Below, piece after piece: positions 46,682 to 55,373 of a stretch of DNA of 64,000 bases. The notes under the pieces were generated by a model. The model did not search any database and was not told where the DNA came from. It saw nothing but the letters and a program-made list of their open reading frames with translations. How positions within the stretch are numbered: position 1 is the first letter of the stretch; every line of letters starts with the position of its first letter. Made by a program: the position numbers and the translations under genes. Source of the DNA: CAVZBT01 sp963773605 (GTDB lineage: Bacteria > Acidobacteriota > UBA6911); assembly GCA_963773605.1 (NCBI GenBank), contig CAVZBT010000002.1:310001-374000 (forward strand), given 5' to 3'.

Positions 46682-47031
46682 AAATGAACTACAGTTCAGG
46701 GATGTGCGGAACTCGTAGTGCCGTCGCGATGTAGCCCGGTAAACTCTGCCACCGCGCGATCAATCGAGGTCTGGAAGTGAAGCACGTAATCTCGCAGAAA
46801 TGACGGAAGCCGCCGCTGAAGTGTGCCGTATCTCATCGCAGGCGTCCCACGATCTCGTCCGGCCACCATACCACGGAGGACGACAACGTTCCCGAGAAAT
46901 CCTCACCGTGGATTCGTTGTGAACAGCCGGTTCCGTTGCATTCGCCGCGAGCTTGGGGCAGAATGTGGGCCGCGTCACCTGGGTCGTCCTGGGCCGGAAA
47001 ATTGCGGCGGACTCAGACCGGAAGTAGACTC
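46682..47031. other. Divergent intergenic region, no gene seen
   Basis: 350 bases separate GT2 (-) from the radical SAM gene (+). It has lower GC than its flanks. Open frames inside it show no protein-like pattern. I see no clear sigma-70 pair or long repeat; both promoters of the locus are expected here. Confidence 0.5.
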
Positions 47032-48072
47032 ATGCCTCATGCGCAACCCACTCCGCGGGGCCATAGATTCAGACTCCTCGGCAGCTACCTTCGTCGGTCC
47101 CCGATCTGTCCTGGACCGCCGCCGACGGCGATAATTGCTACCACGCACCGCTGTAACATGACGTGCCGGATGTGCCTGCGATCCGTCAGGAAGTTTGACG
47201 GCCCCAACATGGAATTCCCCCTTTTCCAACATATTATCGACGGTTCTCTTCCGCACCTCAGGTACATCTCGCTCGACGGGCCCGGCGAAACAACCATGAA
47301 TCCGGCGGCGTTCCGGATGATTCAATACGCCCGGTCCAACGGCATCCGGGTCATGTTCTCCACGAACGGCACACTCGTAAACCCTGCCATGGCGGACGTC
47401 ATTCTGGATTCGGGTGTCGATCTGATCATTTTTTCTGTGAACGGCGCTACACCCGACGTATATGAGACCGTTCATGGTCGGGCCTGTTACGACCAGGTGC
47501 TCTCAAACATTGACGGGTTCCTCGAACGGAAACGCCAGCGGCGGGCCCCGGTCCTGGTAACAGTTCAAATGGTGATTCTGGATGAAACACGCCTGCAGGT
47601 CGGTGCCTTCTACCGCAGGTGGCGCGGCGTTCCGGGTGTGGACCTTGTACGGGTGAAGAAGGATGTTGTCGGCAATGTCAAAGTCGGCGAGGAGCGTTCT
47701 CGGCGCGGTACGGTCAGAAGGAATCCATGCTCCCGGCTTTGGCATGGTCCTGCTTTCGTCGACACCGACGGTTCTGTATATGCCTCGCCTGGAGTGTTGT
47801 ACAAGGCGGGACCGGTCGGCAACGTGAAGGAACAGTCCCTGGCCGATATCTGGAATGGAGACCGCATGCAGTGCATGCGCCGTCGTCATCTCAGCGGGGA
47901 TGTCTCAGGCCTCGTCGAGTGCGTTGACTGCGCCTATCCTCAACCTCGCCTGCCGCTGATCGTGGCGGGCTTTCTACTGGACCCTTTCACCGCGGGGCGG
48001 CTGGTGCCGTGGGTGGAGAAACTGGCGTTCTGGTACCGGCTTCCGCTATTCGAACGATTCGGTCCGGAGTGA
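47032..48072 (+). CDS. Radical SAM protein with incomplete SPASM-like region
   Basis: A 346-residue protein from ATG 47032; the frame is open further up to 46936 but without similarity. TTHRCNMTCRMCLRS at about residues 38-50 gives the CxxxCxxC cluster, then ISLDGPGETTMNP in place of the GGE motif, and FSTNGTL. The C-terminal part has NPCSRLWHGPAFVDTDGSVYASPG, GNVKEQSLADIW and CVDCAYP: the SPASM layout is present, but the Cys expected after 'DGSVY' is Ala. It might bind only one auxiliary cluster. It is followed after 31 bases by the B12-type radical SAM gene. Confidence 0.83.
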   Translation: MPHAQPTPRGHRFRLLGSYLRRSPICPGPPPTAIIATTHRCNMTCRMCLRSVRKFDGPNMEFPLFQHIIDGSLPHLRYISLDGPGETTMNPAAFRMIQYARSNGIRVMFSTNGTLVNPAMADVILDSGVDLIIFSVNGATPDVYETVHGRACYDQVLSNIDGFLERKRQRRAPVLVTVQMVILDETRLQVGAFYRRWRGVPGVDLVRVKKDVVGNVKVGEERSRRGTVRRNPCSRLWHGPAFVDTDGSVYASPGVLYKAGPVGNVKEQSLADIWNGDRMQCMRRRHLSGDVSGLVECVDCAYPQPRLPLIVAGFLLDPFTAGRLVPWVEKLAFWYRLPLFERFGPE

Positions 48073-48103
48073 GTTCGCTCGCGCGCGACCGGATCTCCGG
48101 GCT

Positions 48104-49435
48104 ATGAGAGTCCTTTTCGCCGTAAATGCGACACACCAATGGGAGCGGCTCGGCATCCTTTCCTTGTCGTCCATCCTGAGGGGGGCCGGGCACGAGGTGG
48201 CACTGCTTGACGTATATCGAAAACGCGCCGCGGCCATTCTCGAGAGTGCCGCAAAGGTTGAGCCTGACGTGCTCGCGTACAGCGCGATGACCAATGAAAT
48301 AGGCCCCCTGATCAGCGTCAACCGGCTGCTCAGGCGCAATCTCCCGGCAACGGTGAAGAGCGTCTTCGGCGGCCCTCATCCCACATTCTGCCCGGAGTTG
48401 ATAGCTGGCGAGTCGATTGATGCCGTTTGCCGGGGAGATGCGGAGGAATCATTTCCCCAATACCTCGAATATCTCGGCTCAGCCCGAAGCCCCGACCGGA
48501 TCCCGGGATTCCTGGTGCGTCATGGCCGCGATGTGGTGGACAACCCGCTTCAAGCCCGCATATCCGATCTTGATTCGCTTCCGCATCCGGACCGCCGACT
48601 CTGGGACGTCATCGACCGCACGCCCGTTCAGAAGTCCTTTTTTGCTTCCAGGGGATGCCCGTACGGCTGCGCGTTCTGCTTTAACCATGCCTATAACGAA
48701 CTCTATCGGAATTCGCACCCGGTAGTCCGGCGCCGTAGTGTCGGTAACCTGATCTGCGAGATCCGGGAGGTTCTAAGCCTGTACGCGAACGTGCACCCGT
48801 TTTTCGATGATGATTCGTTCCTGACGGCACCGCTGGAATGGTTGGACGAGTTCGCATTCCGCTACCGGCAGGAGGTCGGGAAGCCCTTCGGATGCAACAT
48901 CCGGGCAGATCAGGTGTCAGAGAAAAAGGTCCGTTTGTTGGCGGATGCCGGATGGCACTACTGCTGGTTCGGCGTGGAGTGCGGCGACGAGGGGTTCGCC
49001 AACGCGGTGATGCGTCGCGGCCTGACGAATGCTCAAATCATATCGGCAGCACGCCTCTTGCGCTCGCACGGGATATGGTTCGCAACGCAGAACATCAACG
49101 CCCTTCCATCGGATCACTCGCTGGAAATGGACGAGCAGACGCTCCAACTCAACCTGGAGTGCAGGCCCGACTTTGCAATGGCTCACGTCTTTTTCCCGTT
49201 TCCGGGGACGCGCTTAGCCGAGTACTCCAGAGAAAGCGGCCTGTTCGACGGCGATTATTCCGCCCTCAATGATCCGATGTGCTTTTCCTCGCCTCTGCGG
49301 TTCGACCGCAAGGTGAAGAAGGCGCTGGAGCGTCAGAACAGGCTCTTTGGCCCCATAGTGGCGTTCCCGGCGTTGAGGCCATTGCTCCCTCTTCTTAGAA
49401 GACTTCCGCTGGGCGGCCTCTACGTAAGCGTCTAA
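48104..49435 (+). pseudogene. B12-binding radical SAM protein, 3' end displaced by IS66
   Basis: 443 residues remain. An N-terminal cobalamin-binding-like fold (residues 1-130: LGILSLSSILRGAGHEVALLDVY, KSVFGGPHPTFCPE) is followed by the radical SAM core with FASRGCPYGCAFCFNH (cluster Cys at about 185) and WFGVECGDEG. The last native codons are GGLY; the final VSV and stop come from the inserted element's terminal repeat (GTAAGCGTC). The original reading frame resumes after the element at 51926 and gives about 42 more residues. Core catalytic domains are intact, so the truncated protein could still be active. Confidence 0.88.
49416..49423 (+). repeat. IS66 target-site duplication, left copy
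   Basis: GCCTCTAC immediately precedes the left terminal repeat and is repeated exactly at 51918-51925. Eight bases is the usual IS66-family duplication length. Confidence 0.93.
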
Positions 49436-49505
49436 TCATCCCCACGTGCGCTGCTCGCGGCCGGTTTTCGGTCGGGTGGGGGGTTCGGCGGACGGAGGCA
49501 GGGCG

Positions 49506-51044
49506 TTACTGTAGCTTCACGTTCCAGGGCAGCAGCTGGTCTAGCGTTTCGCTGCTCCGGGATTCCAGGTTCGGCAGCTTCTCAAACAGGTGGGTGAGGT
49601 AGGCGTAGGGGTTCAGCCGGTTCTCCTTCGCCGTCTCCACGATGCTGTAGATGACGGCACTCGCGCGGGCTCCCCTCGGGGTGTTCGCAAAGAGCCAGTT
49701 CTTGCGGCCAATGACAAACGGCTTGATCGATCGTTCCGCCCGATTGTTGCTCAGCTCCACTCGGCCGTCCTCGAGGAAGCGAACCAGCTTCTGCCACTGA
49801 TTGTGGCCGTAGTTCACCGCCTCACCGAACAGTCCCTTGGGCAGTACCGTCGTCCTGATGTCGTCCAGCCACCTGCGGAATCCTTCTACGACCGGCCGAC
49901 TCCGGAGTTGCCGCGCCTTCAAGCGCTCCTCCGGCGACACCTGCGTCAGCTCCCGTTCGATCATGAACAGGCGGTTGATCTGCTCCAACGCTTCCCGCGC
50001 CTTGGTACCCGACGTCCGGTGCTTCGGCAATCCCTTCAGTGCCTCGTCGAACTTCCGCCGAACGTGCGCCCAGCACCCGGCCAGAGTAACTCCAGCAATG
50101 TCGTGGTAGCCGGGATAGCCGTCCACATGCAGGTATCCCTTGAATCCTTCCAGGAATCGCCTCGGGTGTTCTCCCTCCCGGGTGGGCTGGTACTCAAACA
50201 AGACAATCGGCGGACCAATGCGCCCCGTGCGATAGAGCCACATGAAGGACTTGCTCTCCGCCGCCCGTCCCGGCTCCTTCAGCACCTGAAGCGTCGTCTC
50301 GTCCGCATGAAGCACTTCGTGCTCGATGAGCTTCTGCTTCAACCGCCCATAGATAAGCTCCAGCCACTCGCTCCCTTTCAGCATCCAGTTCGAGAGAACT
50401 CCTCTCGAAAGCTCGATCCCCATCCGGGCGTAGTGTTGTTCCTGCCGGTAGAGCGGAACCCCTTCGACGAACTTCATCGTCATCACGTAGGCCGCCGCCG
50501 AAGGAGACGCCAAGCCTTTTTCGATCACCGGTCGCGGCGCCGGGGCCGTCTTGATCGGAACTTCGGTCCCGTTCTTCTCGCAGTTGCGGCAGCCGTACAC
50601 GTACCGTGCATGCTGCACGATCTTCACCTGCGCCGGAACCAGCTTCACCTCGTGCCGGAGTTCGGTGCTCATTTCGTGCAGGGCACCACCGCAGCCGTCG
50701 CACACCTGTTCGTCTTCCGGCAGCCGGTATTCGATCCGTTCGATCGGCAGGTCCTTCGGGATCGGCTTCCGGCCGGGCTTCTTTCTCTCGTAGGTGATCG
50801 TCTGGCGCATCTGCTCTTCGACCGGTCCCGCTTCAGCCACAACCTCCGCCTCGTTGAACAGAGTCGTTTGTTGCGTGACGGTACGCTCGCTTGAAGCTCC
50901 GAACTGTTTGTGCTGCGCCAGGTGAAACTGTTCCTCGAACCACCTCACCTTCTCCACCAGCTGCTCGATCTCGGACGCCTGCCGATGGATCAAATCGATC
51001 AGTTCCTGGTGCGATTCCGGAAGGGCTGGCAATCTCGACGACAT
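49506..51044 (-). CDS. tnpC: IS66 transposase TnpC
   Basis: A 512-residue DDE transposase. An N-terminal leucine-zipper-like region (ELIDLIHRQASEIEQLVEKVRWFEEQF) and a zinc-binding stretch (VCDGCGGALHEM, YGCRNCEKNG) precede the catalytic core. Catalytic residues appear in VLHADETTLQVL, YLHVDGYPGYHDI and LSNNRAERSIKPFVIGRKNW. ATG 51044 starts MSSRLPALPES; an upstream open stretch to 51104 lacks a better start. The frame is intact from start to TAA 49506-49508. Confidence 0.93.
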   Translation of the reverse strand: MSSRLPALPESHQELIDLIHRQASEIEQLVEKVRWFEEQFHLAQHKQFGASSERTVTQQTTLFNEAEVVAEAGPVEEQMRQTITYERKKPGRKPIPKDLPIERIEYRLPEDEQVCDGCGGALHEMSTELRHEVKLVPAQVKIVQHARYVYGCRNCEKNGTEVPIKTAPAPRPVIEKGLASPSAAAYVMTMKFVEGVPLYRQEQHYARMGIELSRGVLSNWMLKGSEWLELIYGRLKQKLIEHEVLHADETTLQVLKEPGRAAESKSFMWLYRTGRIGPPIVLFEYQPTREGEHPRRFLEGFKGYLHVDGYPGYHDIAGVTLAGCWAHVRRKFDEALKGLPKHRTSGTKAREALEQINRLFMIERELTQVSPEERLKARQLRSRPVVEGFRRWLDDIRTTVLPKGLFGEAVNYGHNQWQKLVRFLEDGRVELSNNRAERSIKPFVIGRKNWLFANTPRGARASAVIYSIVETAKENRLNPYAYLTHLFEKLPNLESRSSETLDQLLPWNVKLQ

Positions 51045-51164
51045 GGCCGCTATTGTACGGATTTGTTCGAACGATGCAAGGGCTGATTGGCGTAGGACCC
51101 GCACTATTACAGGACTTTTACACTATTCAACGGTCTTGCACATGCAATGTCCAATCATGCAGTC

Positions 51165-51518
51165 TCAGACGACAACGCGAGCTTGCACAGCCGTGTGCGC
51201 ATGTCGTTGTTCGATCGCCAAACCGTCGAGCAGCCACTGTAACTGCCGCCGGCTGATCGCAAGGGTCCGGCCACTGTGCGGCGGCCACTGGAAGGTCCCT
51301 CGCTCCAGCCGCCGGTAGTACAGCCAGAATCCATTCTGATCCCAGTGCAGGACTTTCAACTTGTCTCGGCGCCGATTGCAGAAGACAAACCACCGATCCG
51401 AGAATGGGTCGAGTTCGAATACTGAGCTGACCACGGCGGCCAGTCCGTCGATCGATTTCCTCAGATCGGTCGCGCCTGGCGCCAAGTGCACTTGTCCCAC
51501 CGACTCGAGGCTCAGCAT
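51165..51518 (-). CDS. tnpB: IS66 accessory protein TnpB
   Basis: A 117-residue protein with the hallmark IS66 Orf2 pattern: VHLAPGATDLRKSIDGLAAVV, FVFCNRRRDKLKVLHWDQNGFWLYYRRLERGTF and WLLDGL. ATG 51518 overlaps the TGA of tnpA (51512-51514), giving coupling. A 120-base gap separates it from the chosen tnpC start. Confidence 0.93.
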   Translation of the reverse strand: MLSLESVGQVHLAPGATDLRKSIDGLAAVVSSVFELDPFSDRWFVFCNRRRDKLKVLHWDQNGFWLYYRRLERGTFQWPPHSGRTLAISRRQLQWLLDGLAIEQRHAHTAVQARVVV

Positions 51519-51837
51519 ACCGGCACAACGACCCGGATCAGGTCGGCCAGGAGCTGCCGGTCAAAACCCGGTCTCACCTCGATCTCAAGTCGGCCGATTC
51601 GCACAGCGATACCGCACGGCCGTTCAATGTCTTGTTCATCGTGGATCCGTACCGGGATCCAGGCCTCTGTGGGAGCCTGGGCCACCGGAGTGGACTCCGG
51701 AATTTCTTCCGCCAGTAATCCAATTGGTGACCTTTGATCTGCTTGTGGTTGCAGTACTGTTTCCGGCTCATTCCACTGCTTTCAAACGACCGGACATGCT
51801 GGCGCCAGTACTCCGAGACTTCCTGGTTGGATTTCAT
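51512..51837 (-). pseudogene. tnpA: IS66 accessory protein TnpA, frame-disrupted
   Basis: ATG 51837 starts MKSNQEVSEYWRQHVRSFE and continues with SGMSRKQYCNHKQIKGHQLDYWRKKF, the helix-turn-helix part of TnpA. After about 51700 the family-like sequence switches frame (ESTPVAQAPTEAWIPVRI, then IGRLEIEVRPGFD and LIRVVV) and ends in TGA overlapping tnpB. A -1 shift at the AAGAAATTCC region joins the halves. This may be one missing base or a frameshift mutation; a programmed shift at this gene is not typical of IS66. Confidence 0.75.
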
Positions 51838-51917
51838 TCGATACCCCCTCGACATTCTGGGGGCGATTATCGCGGAGCGTCAGCACCGATGGAAGGTGGG
51901 GATCATTGGACGCTTAC

Positions 51918-51925
51918 GCCTCTAC
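51918..51925 (+). repeat. IS66 target-site duplication, right copy
   Basis: GCCTCTAC directly follows the right terminal repeat. The last two codons (CTC TAC) are those that preceded the insertion, so the host gene's frame continues from 51926. Confidence 0.93.
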
Positions 51926-52051
51926 GCTCTCGCTCATTTCCTCTGTGTCGGCTACTGCACCCGGCTGAAACTGGCGCCGGTCAGAAAGGGCATACGAAGT
52001 TATCGGACGCTCCTCGCCCTGCTATTCCGGAGGCTGGCGCAAGCCCGATAG
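51926..52051 (+). pseudogene. Severed C-terminus of the B12 radical SAM gene
   Basis: Reads ALAHFLCVGYCTRLKLAPVR and on to RRLAQAR, then TAG (42 codons including stop). Joined to the sequence ending GGLY at 49423 it restores one open frame across the duplication. It is hydrophobic then basic, a usual tail for this class of radical SAM proteins. It has no start of its own and is not expected to be translated. It ends 16 bases from the convergent GT39 gene. Confidence 0.85.
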
Positions 52052-52067
52052 CATCGGACCCGGGGTC

Positions 52068-54284
52068 CTATTCCTCATACCAGGACAGAGGTTCTTCGCC
52101 ATAATCATCCACTTCACGGGTGACCTCGTAGACGGAGATGGTTTCGAGCACGGCCTGGCTCTCGGAGACCCCAAATGGCAGCAGACCCCACGATGAACTC
52201 CAAAAGCCGGCGTGGCCGCGGCTATCCAGCAGCCGCAGCGGGAATCCGAGGCTGTACTGATGGCAACTGCGGAGCACGGTGGCGGGTTCCTGCTCGAGCC
52301 AGACGTCCATCGGAAAAACCGGCAAGTTCCGGTCCGTATGATACGTCACTCCGGCTGCCGCTGTGATTTGTGCCTCTTTCATGTGTGCCTGGAAGTCATA
52401 CACCAACGTCTCCCTATTGCCAGCCCGGAGAGCCACTCTTGCCCGCGCAATGGCCAGCCAATCGGCATTGGCATTGCCGCCGTTCCCAACGCCGGCCTCC
52501 AGCACGATCGTCCCGCCCTTTCCGGCAATTGGGGGCAGAGGTACATTCTGGATATGCCAAAGGCGGCCGGCACTCGGTGAAACCTGTTCTTGCGACAGGA
52601 CGACATGGTTGCCGTTGTCCGATACGAAGCGCACCGTGAACTGCACACCGTCACTGGTCGCATGGAACGGCATCCCAATCGTGTAAACAACGACGCTCCC
52701 GGGCGGAATGGGGGGGATTGTGAAACTGATGGACGCGGGCGCGATCAGTATCATCGAATGCAGGCTCAATCGCTCGCCGTACAACGTCGTAAATGGGGTC
52801 GCGAGGGTTGGGACGACCAGGAGATCGCCCGGCTTAGCCCGCGCGTCACGACGCCCCAATTCCTGACCTCCTGCCTGCTCCAGATAAGCTCGTAATCCCC
52901 ATTCGCCCGTAAACCAGGTAGTGCGTGTGGGTAGGGGATAGGAGTGTGCCATCGTTTCTGCAAAATCCCGGTAGATTGCCGCGAAATTGAAATCAGCGAC
53001 CGATAGCGCAGCAGCGAGCATCGTGCAGAGTATAAGGTTCGCGATGGCCATCCAGCGCGCCAGGCGTTCCCGCTTTTGTTCAATCATGCGGAACAGAATC
53101 AATATCAAAGGCGGCATCGCGGGCAGAAGATGCCGGGCAGAACCTGTCATGTGGGCAGCGACGCAAAAGACATACACGCCGATGAACCACACGCCCAGGA
53201 AGAGGCCTTCTATGGCTGACTCACGATGCTTGCGCCAACTCAGAAACGAGTGAGCCGTGAGGCCAATGACACGGATCAGCAGATACAGGCCGGCCCAGGA
53301 ATACAATACCAATAGTGTCTTCTGCCCAGGGCTGTAATGAGAGACCTGCGGGGTCAGCCCGAGGGCAAGCGCGCCCGCGAGTGCACCCAGGATCACCCGA
53401 TAGCCCTTCAGGAAGACGGCGAACAGCGGTGACACCGTGACAGCCCCAAGCGCCAGGGTAGCGAATGTGAATTTTTCACGTGCCAGATCTGAGGATAACA
53501 CGCGCTTCGCGAACAGATACGAGCCAAACAGGGTCCCAGGAGTGATGCGGTGATAATGGACATAGTTCGTGGCGCAGAGGACTGTAAACACGCCGGCCGG
53601 TACGACGACTATTGCGAATGCCGCGTAGAACTTGCGACGCAAGAGTGCATAGGCCACCAGCAGAATTATCAGGCAGATTCCAGAGTACGTCACCAGACAG
53701 GCCAGTGCCGCAAGGATTGAGCCAGTCCATACCGGCCAGACGCTCCCGGACAGGAGACCCCGGCGAAACAGCGCGACCGCAGCGAGCCACAACGCCAGGA
53801 GGGGGAGGTCGGTCATGAGTGTATGGCTCAGCACACTTACAACCGGAAGCGTGAGCAACGTTAGCGTCGCCAAACCAGGCTGGCGTGTGAGGCCGGAGGA
53901 GAGATTGTACATCGCCCAAGCAAGCAGTACGGGGAATAGCAAGAATCCGAGATGCAGGCAAATTTCCGAGAATCCGCTGATCGCCGCGAAGAGCGCCAGC
54001 AGATATGATGTAAGCGGCCAGGGGTGTTCCGTAGAGGCGAGATCGGTTCCGCGCAGGCCCTCGAAGGTCACCGGGACATCTTGCGGAAACCAGGGCTTGT
54101 GCTGGACGTTGCGGGCTATCAGGAGGTATATACCATCGTCCATGTGGTACGCCTGATCGACAAAAGGAACATTTGCCGCAATCGCGGACACAAGGACCCA
54201 GCCAAGTACCGGGATGCCTAACCAGCGGCGGGAATACCGAGTTGGACAATGGCCAGGCTGCGGGGCAGACAATGTCGAACCCAT
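52068..54284 (-). CDS. GT39-like membrane glycosyltransferase with large soluble C-terminus
   Basis: A 738-residue protein. The first helix (WLGIPVLGWVLVSAIAANVPF) precedes YHMDDGIYLLIARN, the acidic-residue loop of PMT/ArnT-fold enzymes, with STEHPWPLTSYLLALF after it. About eleven membrane segments run to about residue 440. A ~290-residue soluble C-terminal region follows, beta-rich (SISFTIPPIPPGSVVVY, GVQFTVRFVSDNG) and possibly a periplasmic carbohydrate-binding module. It would transfer a sugar from a lipid carrier on the periplasmic side. It lies 13 bases downstream of a radical SAM gene in the same operon, as the GT39 gene at 3851 does. Confidence 0.8.
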   Translation of the reverse strand: MGSTLSAPQPGHCPTRYSRRWLGIPVLGWVLVSAIAANVPFVDQAYHMDDGIYLLIARNVQHKPWFPQDVPVTFEGLRGTDLASTEHPWPLTSYLLALFAAISGFSEICLHLGFLLFPVLLAWAMYNLSSGLTRQPGLATLTLLTLPVVSVLSHTLMTDLPLLALWLAAVALFRRGLLSGSVWPVWTGSILAALACLVTYSGICLIILLVAYALLRRKFYAAFAIVVVPAGVFTVLCATNYVHYHRITPGTLFGSYLFAKRVLSSDLAREKFTFATLALGAVTVSPLFAVFLKGYRVILGALAGALALGLTPQVSHYSPGQKTLLVLYSWAGLYLLIRVIGLTAHSFLSWRKHRESAIEGLFLGVWFIGVYVFCVAAHMTGSARHLLPAMPPLILILFRMIEQKRERLARWMAIANLILCTMLAAALSVADFNFAAIYRDFAETMAHSYPLPTRTTWFTGEWGLRAYLEQAGGQELGRRDARAKPGDLLVVPTLATPFTTLYGERLSLHSMILIAPASISFTIPPIPPGSVVVYTIGMPFHATSDGVQFTVRFVSDNGNHVVLSQEQVSPSAGRLWHIQNVPLPPIAGKGGTIVLEAGVGNGGNANADWLAIARARVALRAGNRETLVYDFQAHMKEAQITAAAGVTYHTDRNLPVFPMDVWLEQEPATVLRSCHQYSLGFPLRLLDSRGHAGFWSSSWGLLPFGVSESQAVLETISVYEVTREVDDYGEEPLSWYEE

Positions 54285-54297
54285 AAGTGTTCTCTAT

Positions 54298-55368
54298 TCA
54301 ATTTCTTTTCAGCAGGTCGCAGCACCCTTGGCAATCTGGAAACAGACCTCTGTTTAGGATTTCCTGCCGGAACAGGCGATAGCGTCGGCTATTCCACAGC
54401 CCCCGCAGCGACTCCTGCCGCACATTGCCCACGAGGTAATTCAGGCATGGGTAGACGTCACCGTAGGGTGAGATGTATGCCACGGTCCAGGGAGAGACGC
54501 AGGTGTAGTCCGCCAGCTGAAGGTTGTTATGGTAGTGGGCGAGAACGGATGTGACAGGCAACCCCGGCAGGAGCCTGACTCCTACCCGGGAAGTGCGGGC
54601 TAATCGTTCGATTGTCCGCAACTGCTGATCCAGGGAACCTAGTGGAAACTCTTGGATTATCGGAGGATGCTCGCTAAAGTCGAGGGCTGTCTGGAGCGAG
54701 CGACCGCCGAGGCGAACGGTGGTATTGAGCACCTGGAACGTGCAGTAGTCGACGCCCGCATCCTCCGCGATGCGAATAGTCTCCGCAAGCGTGCCGACAT
54801 TCCCAGCGGTGATGGTGGCTTTCAGGTTTATCAGCGGGAGCCTCTTTCGCCGATGCGCCCTGTAATCGACCAGCAATTTGATCCCGGCAACGGTTCGGGC
54901 AAATGTTCCTTCACCGCGCAGCCGATCATGGACCTCCTCGGGCCCTTCTACTGACACGGCAACCGACGACACGCCCAGGTCGACCCATTCCGCAGCCAGT
55001 GCGGGTGTGACGAGGGTGCCGTTAGTGAAGATATGGCAGCGACGCCTCTTGACTGCGGTCCGGAGTATTTCGGGGAAGTCGCTTCGGACGGCAACTTCGC
55101 CCCCGGACAGAAGAACAAGGGTCCAGGGAGGGGTCTGGTCAAGGACGGATTCGATCTCCGTAGCGGTCAGTTCCCGGTTGCCGGGATCGCTCGGTCCGCT
55201 GGGTTCTTCGCCCCGCAGATAGCAGAATGGGCAATGGAGGTTGCAGCGATAGGTCAGTTCGAGGACGAGAAAGAGCGGCGGCAGCGCGCAGCCCCGAATA
55301 AGAGGCGTGCAAGCAGGAATTCCGCCGTAGAGACGACCCAGCGATGCTAAGAGGGAGTAAACGTCCAC
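54298..55368 (-). CDS. Radical SAM protein with SPASM-like domain
   Basis: A 356-residue protein. LELTYRCNLHCPFCYLRG (CxxxCxxC at about residues 42-49), VLLSGGEVAVRSDF with the GGE motif, FTNGTLV and VSVEGPEEVHDRLRG are classical. The C-terminus has YTCVSPWTVAYISPYGDVYPCLNYLVGNVRQESLRGLW and DCQGCCDLL, a complete SPASM-type cysteine set. GTG 55368 lies five bases after the methyltransferase stop, so translation is probably coupled. Substrate unknown; it pairs with a methyltransferase and a GT39 exactly as in the 878-5470 locus. Confidence 0.88.
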   Translation of the reverse strand: MDVYSLLASLGRLYGGIPACTPLIRGCALPPLFLVLELTYRCNLHCPFCYLRGEEPSGPSDPGNRELTATEIESVLDQTPPWTLVLLSGGEVAVRSDFPEILRTAVKRRRCHIFTNGTLVTPALAAEWVDLGVSSVAVSVEGPEEVHDRLRGEGTFARTVAGIKLLVDYRAHRRKRLPLINLKATITAGNVGTLAETIRIAEDAGVDYCTFQVLNTTVRLGGRSLQTALDFSEHPPIIQEFPLGSLDQQLRTIERLARTSRVGVRLLPGLPVTSVLAHYHNNLQLADYTCVSPWTVAYISPYGDVYPCLNYLVGNVRQESLRGLWNSRRYRLFRQEILNRGLFPDCQGCCDLLKRN

Positions 55369-55373
55369 TCTGT

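Larger units (their letters stand above)
49424..51917 (-). mobile_element. Complete IS66-family insertion sequence
   Basis: 2,494 bp bounded by 22-bp terminal inverted repeats (49424-49445 and 51896-51917) that differ at two positions and begin GTAAGCGTC, the usual IS66-family end. It carries tnpA, tnpB and tnpC on the minus strand and is flanked by the 8-bp duplication GCCTCTAC. It is inserted in a radical SAM gene 42 codons from its end. The exact duplication and near-perfect ends point to a fairly recent transposition. Confidence 0.95.

Noticed and set aside
46823..47031. Open frames in the divergent gap before the radical SAM gene
   Set aside because: They lack motifs and ribosome sites and continue only by chance into the downstream frame; ATG 47032 is the first plausible start.
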